A DNA stretch of 64,000 bases, from the NCBI GenBank assembly GCA_937925855.1, contig CALAMO010000028.1, positions 54,883 through 118,882 on the forward strand. The letters run 5' to 3'. The position numbers and the translations under genes were made by a program. The notes below the pieces were generated by a model. That model saw nothing but the letters and a program-made list of their open reading frames with translations. It made no database searches and had not been told where the DNA came from. This document shows, piece by piece, positions 29,529-39,536 of the stretch (its first letter is position 1; every line of letters begins with the position of its first letter). The DNA comes from an uncultured Thiotrichaceae bacterium. Lineage in GTDB: Bacteria; Pseudomonadota; Gammaproteobacteria; Thiotrichales; Thiotrichaceae.

Positions 29529-30092
29529 TTGGCATGCATGAATACTTTTCCACAGGTGGTTGACGAACATCTGGCTGTCCTCAAGCGGCTGGATACGCAG
29601 TACGAGGCGATTCAGACAGCGGGGCAGTTGATTCTTGCTACGCTACAGGCGGGCGGTAAGTTGCTGCTGTGTGGTAACGGTGGTAGCGCGGCGGATAGCC
29701 AGCATATTGCCACCGAATTTGTAGTGCGTTATCACAACACACGCCGCGCCTTGCCTGCGCTTGCGCTGACGACAGACACCTCCATCCTTACCGCGCACAC
29801 CAATGATTTTGAGTTCGATACCGTATTCTCGCGTCAGATAGAAGCCTTAGGCAATAAAGGGGATTGTTTAATCGCCATTTCAACCTCGGGGAACAGTCCA
29901 AACATTCTGAGCGCGGTGCGTGCCGCGCAGCAAAAAGGGATCCGCGTCATTGGTCTAACCGGCGGGAGTGGCGGTCAATTGGTCGGGATTTCCGATTGTC
30001 CGGTGGTTGTGCCGAGTGCTGTCACCGCACGCATACAGGAGATGCATATTCTGATTGCGCATTGGTGGTGCGAACAGGCCGACATACTATGA
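29529..30092 (+). CDS. gmhA: Sedoheptulose-7-phosphate (phosphoheptose) isomerase
   Basis: LLLCGNGGSAADSQHIATEFVVRY; LIAISTSGNSPNIL; MHILIAHWWCE. Confidence 0.95.
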   Translation: MACMNTFPQVVDEHLAVLKRLDTQYEAIQTAGQLILATLQAGGKLLLCGNGGSAADSQHIATEFVVRYHNTRRALPALALTTDTSILTAHTNDFEFDTVFSRQIEALGNKGDCLIAISTSGNSPNILSAVRAAQQKGIRVIGLTGGSGGQLVGISDCPVVVPSAVTARIQEMHILIAHWWCEQADIL

Positions 30093-31522
30093 AAATTAAT
30101 GTGCCGGACTTTGCTAACGCCAGAGTGCTCGTCGTCGGCGACGTCATGTTGGATAAATACTGGCACGGCCACAGTCGGCGTATTTCGCCGGAAGCACCGG
30201 TGCCGGTGGTGCATGTGCGGGATGCTGAGTTACGTGCCGGTGGTGCCAGTAATGTGGCGCTGAATATCACCGCACTGGGTGGACAGGCCTTGTTGCTGGG
30301 CATGACCGGTGACGATGACAATGCGGATGCACTGCAAGCGCTATTGACTGAACAGGCGGTCGAGTGCCATTTTTTGCGTGAACCGGGTTATGAGACCTCA
30401 CTCAAATTACGCATTGTCGCCCAACAGCAGCAGATGATCCGGCTGGATTTTGAAGATGATTTTTCAGCGGTGGATAAATCCGCCTTACTGCGGCGCTATC
30501 AGGAATTACTCGCGGCAGTCGATGTGGTGGTGTTATCGGATTATGCCAAAGGTACGCTGAGTGAGGTTGAAGTACTGATTGCGACGGCTAGAAGTGCTGG
30601 CAAGGCGGTTATTATTGACCCCAAGGGCGCAGATTTTAATAAGTACCAAGGGGCTACCTTAATCACACCGAACTACGGCGAATTTGAAGCGGTAGTTGGG
30701 AAGTGCGCGACCGAAGCTGAGATCATTGAAAAAGCCACTGACTTATTGGCGCAGCTGGCCCTGGATGCTTTACTGGTTACGCGAGGCGAAAATGGCATGA
30801 GCCTGATTCGTCAGGCGGCTGAGCCCTTGCACCTACCGACTTATGCGCGTGAAGTATTCGATGTCACCGGTGCGGGCGATACGGTGATTGGTACACTGGC
30901 GGCGGCCTTGGCGGCGGGGGCGAATCGCCAAAATGCGGTAGCGCTGGCGAATTTGGCCGCGGGTTTAGTGGTGCGTAAACTCGGTACGGCGACGACGTCA
31001 CTCGCAGAAATTCAGCACGCTTTGCATGAACAAAACCCAATAGACTCCGGCATCATCAGTGAAGATGAGTTGGAGCAGGTGATTCGGGTTGCGCGTGCTA
31101 AAGGTGAGCGGGTGATTATGACGAATGGCTGCTTTGATCTCCTGCACACCGGGCATATTACTTATCTGGAGAAAGCGCGGGCGCTGGGTGATCGTCTGGT
31201 GATCGCGGTGAATGATGATGCGTCGGTGCGGGCTTTAAAGGGTGAGACACGTCCGATTAACCGGCTGGAAGATCGCATGCAGGTATTGGCGGCGCTGGGC
31301 TGTGTCGATTGGGTGATACCGTTTCGTGAGGAAACGCCGGAGCGCCTGTATTGTAAGGTCTTACCCGATGTGATTGTGAAAGGCGGTGATTATCAGCGCC
31401 ATGAAGTCATCGGCGGCGATTGCGTCGAGGCTAATGGGGGGGCGGTGGCGCTTATTCCCTTTGTAGACGGTCAATCGACCACCGATATGGTGAACAGAAT
31501 TAAAGGAGCAGCAGACGCATGA
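30089..31522 (+). CDS. hldE: Bifunctional heptose-7-phosphate kinase / heptose-1-phosphate adenylyltransferase
   Basis: Start trimmed to ATG at 30089 (ATGA overlap with gmhA); [20 protein letters not shown] (PfkB) and [20 protein letters not shown] (nucleotidyltransferase). Confidence 0.95.
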   Translation: MKINVPDFANARVLVVGDVMLDKYWHGHSRRISPEAPVPVVHVRDAELRAGGASNVALNITALGGQALLLGMTGDDDNADALQALLTEQAVECHFLREPGYETSLKLRIVAQQQQMIRLDFEDDFSAVDKSALLRRYQELLAAVDVVVLSDYAKGTLSEVEVLIATARSAGKAVIIDPKGADFNKYQGATLITPNYGEFEAVVGKCATEAEIIEKATDLLAQLALDALLVTRGENGMSLIRQAAEPLHLPTYAREVFDVTGAGDTVIGTLAAALAAGANRQNAVALANLAAGLVVRKLGTATTSLAEIQHALHEQNPIDSGIISEDELEQVIRVARAKGERVIMTNGCFDLLHTGHITYLEKARALGDRLVIAVNDDASVRALKGETRPINRLEDRMQVLAALGCVDWVIPFREETPERLYCKVLPDVIVKGGDYQRHEVIGGDCVEANGGAVALIPFVDGQSTTDMVNRIKGAADA

Positions 31523-32469
31523 TTATTGTAACGGGGGGCGCGGGCTTTATCGGCAGTAATATTGTCAAGGGGCTGAATGCGCGCGGCTATAGCGATATTC
31601 TGGTGGTCGATAATCTGGAAAATGGCAGAAAAATGCTGAATCTGGCTGATCTGGATATTGCGGATTATCTGTCGAAGGAAGCGTTTCTGGAAGCCGTACA
31701 GCAGGGCGCGTCATTAGGCAGTGTTGAAGCTGTTTTTCACGAGGGGGCCTGTTCCGCCACTACCGAATGGGACGGCCGTTTTGTGATGGCGAATAACTAC
31801 GATTATTCTAAAGCGGTGCTGCATTGGTGTGCTGAGCGCCAGGTGCCTTTTCTTTATGCCTCGTCAGCATCAGTGTATGGCTCCGGTTTGGTGTTTAGGG
31901 AAGAGCGGCAGTATGAACGTCCGATCAATATGTATGCTTATTCTAAATTCCAGTTTGATCAGTATGTGCGGCGCTTAAAATTAAAGCCGGGTTTTGATAC
32001 TCAGATTGTGGGCTTCCGCTATTTCAATGTGTATGGCCCGCGTGAACAGCATAAAGGCGGTATGTCCAGCACAGCTTTTCATTTTAACAATCAATTGAAT
32101 GAATCAGGTGTGGCGCGTTTGTTTGCGGGTTCCGACGGTTATGGTGACGGCGAACAGCGGCGTGACTTTGTCTATATTGACGATGTGGTCGATGTGAATT
32201 TATGGTTCCTCGATCACCCTGATAAATCAGGCATTTTCAACCTGGGTACCGGGCATTCGCAGTCGTTTAATGAGATGGCGGATGCGGTGCTTAAATGGCA
32301 TGGTCGGGGGGAGAAAACCTATATTCCCTTCCCCGAGCACTTGAAAGGTGCTTATCAGAGCTTCACGGAGGCCGATATTAGCCAGTTGCGTGCGGCGGGT
32401 TACACTAAGGAATTTCACACGGTGAACACAGGCGTGCCTGCTTACCTTGACTGGCTGGCCGCTGGCTGA
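31519..32469 (+). CDS. hldD: ADP-L-glycero-D-manno-heptose-6-epimerase
   Basis: [45 protein letters not shown] overlap with hldE. Confidence 0.95.
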   Translation: MIIVTGGAGFIGSNIVKGLNARGYSDILVVDNLENGRKMLNLADLDIADYLSKEAFLEAVQQGASLGSVEAVFHEGACSATTEWDGRFVMANNYDYSKAVLHWCAERQVPFLYASSASVYGSGLVFREERQYERPINMYAYSKFQFDQYVRRLKLKPGFDTQIVGFRYFNVYGPREQHKGGMSSTAFHFNNQLNESGVARLFAGSDGYGDGEQRRDFVYIDDVVDVNLWFLDHPDKSGIFNLGTGHSQSFNEMADAVLKWHGRGEKTYIPFPEHLKGAYQSFTEADISQLRAAGYTKEFHTVNTGVPAYLDWLAAG

Positions 32470-32484
32470 TAACGGGAAACTGTT

Positions 32485-33024
32485 GTGGCGCTTATCATCT
32501 TAGATCGTGATGGGGTTATCAATGACGACTCAGACCATTACATCCGTTCGGTGGAAGAATGGGTACCCATTTCCGGTAGCCTGGCCGCGATAGCAAACTT
32601 ACAACAGGCCGGCCATAAGATAGCGGTTGCAACGAATCAATCAGGATTGGCGCGGGGTTATTATGATGTGGCGGCGCTGGCGGCGATGCATAGTAAGATG
32701 CAGCGTTTGTTGGCTGAACTTGGCGGGCAGGTGGACTATATTGCTTACTGCCCGCATTTGCCGGGTGATCAATGTCACTGCCGTAAACCTGCGCCGGGTA
32801 TGTTGCAGGATATTTTGCAGCAGTTTGAGATGTCTGCCGATGATGCCGTGTTTGTGGGTGATTCCTATTCGGATTATCAGGCCGCTACTGCAGCCGGAAT
32901 GGATTTTTCGCTGGTGCGTACCGGGAAAGGTGAACGCACTTTAGCGGCACACCCTGAGTTGTGCGCCGAACAGCCTGTGTTTGCCACATTGTCAGCTTTT
33001 GCCTGTGCTTACCTGGGCACTTAG
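32485..33024 (+). CDS. gmhB: D-glycero-beta-D-manno-heptose 1,7-bisphosphate phosphatase
   Basis: LIILDRDGVINDDSDHYIRSVEEWVPI; ATNQSGLARGYY; CHCRKPAPGML; FVGDSYSDYQAA. Confidence 0.93.
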   Translation: MALIILDRDGVINDDSDHYIRSVEEWVPISGSLAAIANLQQAGHKIAVATNQSGLARGYYDVAALAAMHSKMQRLLAELGGQVDYIAYCPHLPGDQCHCRKPAPGMLQDILQQFEMSADDAVFVGDSYSDYQAATAAGMDFSLVRTGKGERTLAAHPELCAEQPVFATLSAFACAYLGT

Positions 33025-33100
33025 GTAAGCACACGAAGTGCCTTTTTGGTAAACACAGCGAAAAGTCTGGTGTCGTTTGCGCATTGGGTTTGATTTAAAA

Positions 33101-33129
33101 TTGGCAGAAAATCATGGAGGATCGATAAT
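33101..33129 (+). promoter_or_regulatory. Near-consensus sigma70-type promoter upstream of waaA
   Basis: TTGGCA (33101-33106) - 17 bp - GATAAT (33124-33129). Confidence 0.5.
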
Positions 33130-33142
33130 GAGAACCATAGCA

Positions 33143-33161
33143 TGGAAGTCAGTGACTTCCA
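33143..33161. repeat. Perfect 19-bp palindrome between candidate promoter and waaA start
   Basis: TGGAAGTCA-G-TGACTTCCA. Confidence 0.85.
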
Positions 33162-33177
33162 CAATAAATTATAAATT

Positions 33178-34473
33178 GTGCACATAAGTTGGCGACGTTT
33201 ACTTTACTCTGCGTGCTGGTACCTGTTGTTACCGGCTATCTTAGTGCGCCTGCTGTTAAAATCACGCGCCAATAAGGCTTACCGCCAGCGTTGGGGCGAG
33301 CGCTTTGGCTGGGTTAAGCCATCTAAAACGTCTACACAGCGCCCCAAGCAGAAAACTATTTGCCTGCATGCCGTGTCCGTGGGTGAGGTGATGGCAGCGC
33401 GAACGCTGTTGGAGGCATTGCTGCGTGCCATGCCGGAATACCGACTGTGGGTAACCACCACCACCCCTACCGGTTCTGATACAGTACAACGTTTATTTGC
33501 AGGTCGGGTCGAACATAGCTATCTGCCCTACGACCTACCGGGGGCAGGCAAACGTTTCTTAACCGCCGTACAGCCCGCACTGCTGCTCGTCATGGAGACG
33601 GAACTGTGGCCAAATCTTTATGCAAACTGCGCCCGGCGCACCATTCCGCTACTCCTAATTAATGCACGTCTATCGAAACGTTCTGTGCGGCGCTATCATA
33701 AAGCAGGTGCCCTGGTGACAGAGACCCTGGCCTGCGTGCATGGCATCATGGCACGCAGCCAGCGAGACGCTACCTATTTTCACCAGCTCGGCGCGACCCC
33801 AGCGTGCATCACAATCACAGGTAATATTAAATTTGACCTTAAGCCTGACCCCTCAGTCGCTAAACGCGGAACCACAATACGTCAGCAGCTGGCGCACCGC
33901 CCGATATGGTGTGCCGGCAGCACGCACCCAGGCGAGGAAGCAACGTTGTTGGCCGTGCACGCAAAATTAGTGCAGCAGTTCCCTGATTTATTACTCATAC
34001 TGGTACCCCGCCATCCCGAACGCTTTAAGGCTGTCGGGGAGCTATGTGCGGCGTCCGGTCTGGCTTGGATACGGCGCAGCCAACAGACATGCCCAACACT
34101 GGAACACAACGTGTTGTTGGGGGACAGCATGGGTGAGCTAATGCTGTGGTATGCGGCCAGCGACCTAGCCTTTGTCGGCGGGAGCCTGGTACCCGTGGGC
34201 GGCCATAATCCGCTGGAAGCGCTGGCCTTTGGGGTACCGGTGATTAGTGGCCGGTATGTCCATAACTTCCAGGATTTATATCCCTTATTACAGCGCACGC
34301 AAAGCACAAAGTTGGTCGCATCGACCGATGAACTGTACGATATTGTGCGCTATTGGCTACAGCATAGCGATAGACGACGGGCCTGTGGACGAGCAGGCAA
34401 AGCATTCATGCAAGCAAATCGGGGTGTGGTTAAACGCCTACTGCGCGCTATTAACACCTGTTTAAGTAAGTGA
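33178..34473 (+). CDS. waaA: 3-deoxy-D-manno-octulosonic acid (Kdo) transferase
   Basis: AYRQRWGERFG; HAVSVGEVMAA; TTTTPTGSDTVQRLF; METELWPNL; FVGGSLVPVGGHNPLEALAFGVPVI; GTG start. Confidence 0.95.
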   Translation: MHISWRRLLYSACWYLLLPAILVRLLLKSRANKAYRQRWGERFGWVKPSKTSTQRPKQKTICLHAVSVGEVMAARTLLEALLRAMPEYRLWVTTTTPTGSDTVQRLFAGRVEHSYLPYDLPGAGKRFLTAVQPALLLVMETELWPNLYANCARRTIPLLLINARLSKRSVRRYHKAGALVTETLACVHGIMARSQRDATYFHQLGATPACITITGNIKFDLKPDPSVAKRGTTIRQQLAHRPIWCAGSTHPGEEATLLAVHAKLVQQFPDLLLILVPRHPERFKAVGELCAASGLAWIRRSQQTCPTLEHNVLLGDSMGELMLWYAASDLAFVGGSLVPVGGHNPLEALAFGVPVISGRYVHNFQDLYPLLQRTQSTKLVASTDELYDIVRYWLQHSDRRRACGRAGKAFMQANRGVVKRLLRAINTCLSK

Positions 34474-34502
34474 GCTAGCCGCGCACCAGAAAGCTAGGTC
34501 AC

Positions 34503-34518
34503 AATAATGATCATTATT
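34503..34518. promoter_or_regulatory. 16-bp perfect palindrome, Fur-box-like candidate operator
   Basis: AATAATGATCATTATT, reads identically on both strands. Confidence 0.35.
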
Positions 34519-34629
34519 AACGCCGCTCTCAGCGGGGTAATGAGGTTAACCATGGGCAGCAACCAAATTGCGGGCAGGTGCCATGCACTTTCCCTTTTCG
34601 GCCAAAGACGCACTTGCTGGTGCAACAAA

Positions 34630-35046
34630 ATGGTGCGAGAACGTCGCTGGGTAGGTTGTCGCTTAGCCTCCGCAGCGCTGGTCATACTGCTAAGCGGCTG
34701 CGATTTAAAGCCACCGATCGAACCTGCACAAGAGGCAGGCAGCAGCCAAGTCTCACCGACACCGCCAGCAGCACAATCGACCAACTACTCAATCCCGCTA
34801 GCGCAAAGCCTGCAACCACTAGACAGCGCTAACCACCCCGGTAAAGCGCTGCATGACGCCAACTGCATCAGCTGCCACGATAGCAGCCGCTATCAAACTG
34901 CGCTGCGCAAGGTCGCCGACTTTCCCGCTTTATTACAGCAGGTAGAACGCTGTAATAACCATTTAAATCCGCAGCTAACACCAGATGCAATCCAGCAAAT
35001 TGCAGATTATCTGAATCAGGCTTTTTACAGGTACGAAAAACCGTGA
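34630..35046 (+). CDS. Small c-type cytochrome lipoprotein
   Basis: Lipobox LVILLSGC; CISCH haem motif in GKALHDANCISCHDSSRY; start trimmed. Confidence 0.75.
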   Translation: MVRERRWVGCRLASAALVILLSGCDLKPPIEPAQEAGSSQVSPTPPAAQSTNYSIPLAQSLQPLDSANHPGKALHDANCISCHDSSRYQTALRKVADFPALLQQVERCNNHLNPQLTPDAIQQIADYLNQAFYRYEKP

Positions 35047-35327
35047 GCTATCGCGTACACATTGAGAATACGCCGTATCATTTTACTGTCCACCTCGGAG
35101 AAAGCGTGCTCCAAGCGGCACTGCGGGCGAATATTAATATGCCATGGGGCTGTGGCGATGGCCTGTGTGGTGTTTGCATGGGCCATATAGTAAGCGGTGA
35201 AATAAGCTATCCTAACGGCCCACCGATGGCACTGTTTGAAGACGATGCGGCTCGTGGGCAAGGCCTATTCTGTGTCGGGCACCCGCTGAGCGATTTAGTG
35301 CTGAATCTTCCTGAAATGAATGATTGA
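35043..35327 (+). CDS. 2Fe-2S ferredoxin
   Basis: MPWGCGDGLCGVCMGHIVSG...FCVGHP (CX4CX2C...C plant-type); GTG start overlapping cytochrome stop. Confidence 0.9.
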   Translation: MSYRVHIENTPYHFTVHLGESVLQAALRANINMPWGCGDGLCGVCMGHIVSGEISYPNGPPMALFEDDAARGQGLFCVGHPLSDLVLNLPEMND

Positions 35328-35378
35328 GTGTCATGGCGTGGCTCGCTGCTTGCTTACGGCAGCCTTTCAGGACTGAGG

Positions 35379-35900
35379 CTACTGCTTCACCAGTGCCTTC
35401 CACGGTTGATCATCAATCAATAAATCGCGAATAGCCGCGTTCCCAGCACCATCCAGCGAAATCAACAGCGAGCCCTGCTGATTTTCTACCCGCTGTTGCA
35501 GCCGCTGTACATATTGTTCGGGAATATAAAAGCGTTCCAGCTGGGTAATAAAATCACCTTCACTATTGCAGTTACCACGAATGTACTGGCTACAGCTGGC
35601 GGGACGCTCGTCCCAGGGAAAAACCCGGGCGTTTGGACTCAGACAGACCGCGGCTTCAATATCACTGGCCGGACAGTCCGCGTCATCACTAATGCCATAG
35701 TCAATTTTATACGTCAGGTAGTGTCCGACTAATAAGTGACGCGCATCAAATTGATCGATCGGTAACTTCACAGCCGTACCGTGCTCACGCTGTTGCTGCG
35801 CGAACCAAGCCTGCGCGGCCAATACACCCAGCGGCAAGATAAGCGCCAGCAGCAGCGTCCAGCGATTGTGCAGCCCACGTTTCAACAGATGACGCCTCAT
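35379..35900 (-). CDS. GDYXXLXY domain-containing protein
   Basis: Signal/TM N-terminus; VGHYLTYKIDYGI (GDYxxLxY-like) and VFPWDERP; paired with DUF2157 gene. Confidence 0.75.
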   Translation of the reverse strand: MRRHLLKRGLHNRWTLLLALILPLGVLAAQAWFAQQQREHGTAVKLPIDQFDARHLLVGHYLTYKIDYGISDDADCPASDIEAAVCLSPNARVFPWDERPASCSQYIRGNCNSEGDFITQLERFYIPEQYVQRLQQRVENQQGSLLISLDGAGNAAIRDLLIDDQPWKALVKQ

Positions 35901-37099
35901 TCGTGCAACTCCTCACTCCAACGCCGCAAACGTCCCCGGCTTTTGTACCAAAACCAAGCAATGCCGATAATCATCAAACCGGACATGATCAGGCCGACAC
36001 CGGTTGCTGCCAATCCACCCATTGCTTGGAAATACAGGATGACAAAACGCAGCCCAATCAGGAAGGTAATGAGGTTAAAAGTGCGGTGATGACCACTGTT
36101 GCCCGCATGCGTGGCATACAAAAATAAAATAAAAATCGTCAGAATCGGCGCTCGAATATCATCTGCCGTCCAGAAGCTGCTGCTGCCCACGGCTTCGGTA
36201 CCGATATAGTGATAGCGGGTGTTACCATCGAATAAGATATAGGGATGGTAATACAGAAGAAACAGTAGAATAACGGCAATTAACAGGCTTTTATTCAATA
36301 ACCGGTAATCAGGCCGGGTCAAAATAATCAGCGTCAGCACGGCAGCCGCCATATAGCCGGGTATATACCAAGCCAGCTCATACTCGCGCATTTCACCCCC
36401 GGAGCGCATAATATCAATAACCACTAGGGCGATTAAGCCTGAGACTTGAAACCAAAAGAAAAAGCTGCTGCTAAAGTTGTTTGCGACCCCAATAAACCGC
36501 ACAAAACTATAGCAGCTTGCCGCCAGCAGTGGCATAAACATAAACAGCGCCGGTAGCTGCCGGTATGTTTCACTCATTCCGCTCGCAGCGAAGCTAACGC
36601 CCGCCCAGGCAAACGCATACAAAAAAAGCGTCGTCCAAAAGAAAGGCGCAAATAATTTTCTAGCAAACAGCACCAGCGGCAGGCTTATCGCTGCCCAGAG
36701 TAGCAGTGCCTGATACCACGCCGCGCTAAGATGGTAAATCTGCCCAATCAGACCGATAGTCGCGAGGCAGAGCACGATAAAGCCGCTGATTAATACATCA
36801 AACCAGTGGCTATTAACGCGGGGATAATGCATAAAAATACCCACAGCCAACAAACCTAGCACAGTAAAAGCACAGGCCAGTTTAAGCATATCCGGGATCA
36901 AGGCCCAGTTGGCCGCAATCAATGAAATAATACCCAAACCAATAATGGAGGTACCGAGTATCAACAAACTGTATAGCCACCAACCACCGTTGTTACCCGG
37001 CACAGCGGCTTTTTCATATTGACTGATCGCGTCGTACTGCGTGTTCGAAATCAGCCCCTGTTCCAGCCACGCGCTCAATTTCTTCTCGATACCTGCCAT
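35897..37099 (-). CDS. DUF2157 domain membrane protein
   Basis: N-terminal soluble segment LSAWLEQGLISNTQYDAISQYE then multiple TM helices. Confidence 0.8.
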   Translation of the reverse strand: MAGIEKKLSAWLEQGLISNTQYDAISQYEKAAVPGNNGGWWLYSLLILGTSIIGLGIISLIAANWALIPDMLKLACAFTVLGLLAVGIFMHYPRVNSHWFDVLISGFIVLCLATIGLIGQIYHLSAAWYQALLLWAAISLPLVLFARKLFAPFFWTTLFLYAFAWAGVSFAASGMSETYRQLPALFMFMPLLAASCYSFVRFIGVANNFSSSFFFWFQVSGLIALVVIDIMRSGGEMREYELAWYIPGYMAAAVLTLIILTRPDYRLLNKSLLIAVILLFLLYYHPYILFDGNTRYHYIGTEAVGSSSFWTADDIRAPILTIFILFLYATHAGNSGHHRTFNLITFLIGLRFVILYFQAMGGLAATGVGLIMSGLMIIGIAWFWYKSRGRLRRWSEELHE

Positions 37100-37178
37100 G
37101 AGCAGAATGTCCCTGTTACTCGGAAATTTGTTGTCGATGAATATGCATTAGCGTAGTACTTGCGGCTTGATGATCACA

Positions 37179-37424
37179 TCACGGGCCGCGCTGATCCCAT
37201 AGGTCGGCATTGTCCACCCACTTTATAGCACCTGCACATACAAACGCGCCAATTAATGCCATAGCACCCCATAACGTTGAATGAACAAAAATCAGCAGTA
37301 GTCCAGCCAAACAAGCCGTCACCAGCTCCAGACGGACCGCATCCCGGCGCTGCGTCACTAGGCAGAGGGCAACTCTCACCCAAAGTGGAATTTTTTTCCA
37401 TTGTTCGCTTGTTTTATCGAGCAT
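37179..37424 (-). CDS. Small hypothetical membrane protein
   Basis: 81 aa with two predicted TM helices; in the gap between DUF2157 gene and alkB. Confidence 0.45.
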   Translation of the reverse strand: MLDKTSEQWKKIPLWVRVALCLVTQRRDAVRLELVTACLAGLLLIFVHSTLWGAMALIGAFVCAGAIKWVDNADLWDQRGP

Positions 37425-37723
37425 GCTACTCCTATCATCATGAGTGAAGCGTTTAATGTTACCAGCGTTAAATGCATGATGCCTGATTTTAAAATTCGCT
37501 CAATAATGTGCCTTTTTTTCATTTTCGCTAGTAACCTTGCTGCCCACGCAGGTTTTTTCAAGAATCCAACCGCGCTGTTTAACATTCAGCCTACCTGCAA
37601 CGCCACAGCTAGCACCGCGTCGAAAAGAGTGTTGGCCGATAACATCTTCGAGGCGTGCACTACCCTATTGGGCAATGGATATCTTGGTATGGCGCTACTG
37701 TTCGGCTACCGAATGAGGTAAAC

Positions 37724-38371
37724 ATGGACTTATTTTCAACTGATGGCACTGAGTCATGGTGGCAGGAACCGATTTGCCCAGGTGCAGTTGTGCTGCGACA
37801 GTTTGCCACTGCGGCAACGACGGATATTCTTACTACGCTGGATGGGCTGATAGCAGACGCGCCGCTGCGCCAAATGCAAACGCCGGGCGGGGGCAAAATG
37901 TCAGCAGCCCTCAGCGCCTGTGGAGACTACGGTTGGGTTTCAGATCGCAGGGGCTATCGCTACGCCGCTATAGACCCTCTGACCCAGCAGGCGTGGCCAG
38001 AAATGCCAGATCTATTATCTACCTTAGCAGCGCGGGCGGCAGCCGCTGCTGGGTACCCACATTACTCACCGGATGTCTGTCTGATTAACTGCTATGAAAC
38101 CGGGGCTAAGATGGGCCTGCATCAGGATAAGGATGAGCTGGACTTTTCGGCTCCTATTGTTTCAGTTTCGCTCGGTGTTCCGGCTAATTTCCAGTTTGGG
38201 GGAGCAAAACGCACGGATAAACCTGTGAAAATTCCCCTACAGCATGGCGATGTCGTGGTTTGGGGCGGCCCTGCCCGCCTCAATTTCCACGGTGTACTCA
38301 CGGTGCGCAAAGCCTTACATCCGCTCACCGGCAGTCGGCGTTTCAATCTCACCTTTCGTAAGACACACTGA
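37724..38371 (+). CDS. alkB: DNA oxidative demethylase AlkB
   Basis: INCYETGAKMGLHQDKDELDFSAPIVSVSLGVPANFQFGG; HGDVVVWGGPARLNFHGV; RFNLTFRKT. Confidence 0.95.
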   Translation: MDLFSTDGTESWWQEPICPGAVVLRQFATAATTDILTTLDGLIADAPLRQMQTPGGGKMSAALSACGDYGWVSDRRGYRYAAIDPLTQQAWPEMPDLLSTLAARAAAAAGYPHYSPDVCLINCYETGAKMGLHQDKDELDFSAPIVSVSLGVPANFQFGGAKRTDKPVKIPLQHGDVVVWGGPARLNFHGVLTVRKALHPLTGSRRFNLTFRKTH

Positions 38372-38475
38372 GAGGCAGAGACGCTCTACGATGTTGGACG
38401 CGGCTACAACCCCGCCAAACACTCAGCGTACAGAGTTAGCCGCTACTAATCCTAACGCCATTCAGCAAACTAATA

Positions 38476-39519
38476 TCAGGCGGGAGCCAGCCCCCGCAGG
38501 CGCTCTGAGCGCCTGCGCAGCAGTTCAACGACGGTCAGCAAACCAATCGAAATCATTACTAAAATCGTCGCCACCGCCAGAATGGTCGGGCTGATCTGTT
38601 CTCTAATACCGGAGAACATTTGACGCGGAATGGTGCGTTGTTCGACATCTGCCAGGAAGAGAACGGCGACAACTTCGTCGAGTGAGGTAATAAAGGCAAA
38701 TAAAGCGCCTGAGATCATACCGGGTAGAATCAGCGGCATAATGACCTTACGGAAGGTCGCCCAGCCATTAGCACCCATACCCTGTGACGCACGAATTAAC
38801 GAGCGGTCGAAGCCGGTTAGCGTGGCGGTGACGGTGATAATCACAAAGGGCACACCCAGCGTAGTATGCGCCAGAATCACGCCCAGATAAGTCTTCGCCA
38901 GACCCACATCCGAGTAGAAAAAGAACATGCCAGTCGCCATGATTACCAGCGGTACAATCATCGGTGAAATCAGCAGTGAGGTAATCAGGTTGCGGTAGGG
39001 CATATTGGGCTGTGACAGACCCAGCGCAGCCAGTGTGCCCAATGTAGTCGCGAGGAAGGTTGAGCATAGTGCAATAAAGAAGGAATTCCGCGTCGCCCGA
39101 ATCCACTGCGCGTTATTCCACATATCCGCCCACCAGCCTTCAGTGGCGTTGGGTGCGGCCATGCCATTATAGAAAATGTCTTTGTACCAGCGTGTCGAGA
39201 AGGCATCGGGGTCGAGAGACAGCATGCCATCGGTGAAGGTAAAGTAAGGCTCTACGTTAAACGATAGCGGCACAATCACTAAAATCGGTGTGATTAAAAA
39301 GACAAAAATAAAAGTACATAGGGTCAGGTAGGTGTACTGCCAGATGCGTTCACCGGTGGAAGCGTAAGCCGGTAGTTCACTCATGAAGAACAGCGGCGCA
39401 CCAAACAGAAACGCAAAGGCTAGGGTGGCAAATACTGAGCGGCTTATTAGTAGCACCAACACACAAGCCGCCAGAAAAATCAGATTATGTGTTTTCATAT
39501 TACTGAAAATATTTTTCAT
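38476..39519 (-). CDS. Polyamine-type ABC transporter permease (PotI/PotC-like)
   Basis: ATLGTLAALGLSQPNMPYRNLITSLLISPMIVPLVI; EAA-like loop SQGMGANGWATFRKVIMPLILPG. Confidence 0.9.
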   Translation of the reverse strand: MKNIFSNMKTHNLIFLAACVLVLLISRSVFATLAFAFLFGAPLFFMSELPAYASTGERIWQYTYLTLCTFIFVFLITPILVIVPLSFNVEPYFTFTDGMLSLDPDAFSTRWYKDIFYNGMAAPNATEGWWADMWNNAQWIRATRNSFFIALCSTFLATTLGTLAALGLSQPNMPYRNLITSLLISPMIVPLVIMATGMFFFYSDVGLAKTYLGVILAHTTLGVPFVIITVTATLTGFDRSLIRASQGMGANGWATFRKVIMPLILPGMISGALFAFITSLDEVVAVLFLADVEQRTIPRQMFSGIREQISPTILAVATILVMISIGLLTVVELLRRRSERLRGLAPA

Positions 39520-39536
39520 TGTGATTCACTCGCCCC

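Noticed and set aside
29864-30088. N-terminal extension of the hldE ORF as listed in the track
   Set aside because: Overlaps gmhA in another frame; the real start is the ATG at 30089 in an ATGA overlap and gives the canonical HldE N-terminus
37401-37721. Plus-strand 106-aa ORF before alkB
   Set aside because: A signal-like segment is present, but it overlaps the minus-strand small membrane ORF and has no recognisable domain; not enough support to list as a CDS
38495-38517. CGCAGGCGC-TCTGA-GCGCCTGCG hairpin as a terminator of the polyamine operon
   Set aside because: Lies within the permease coding sequence near its C-terminus and has no T-tract; may simply reflect Arg-rich codons
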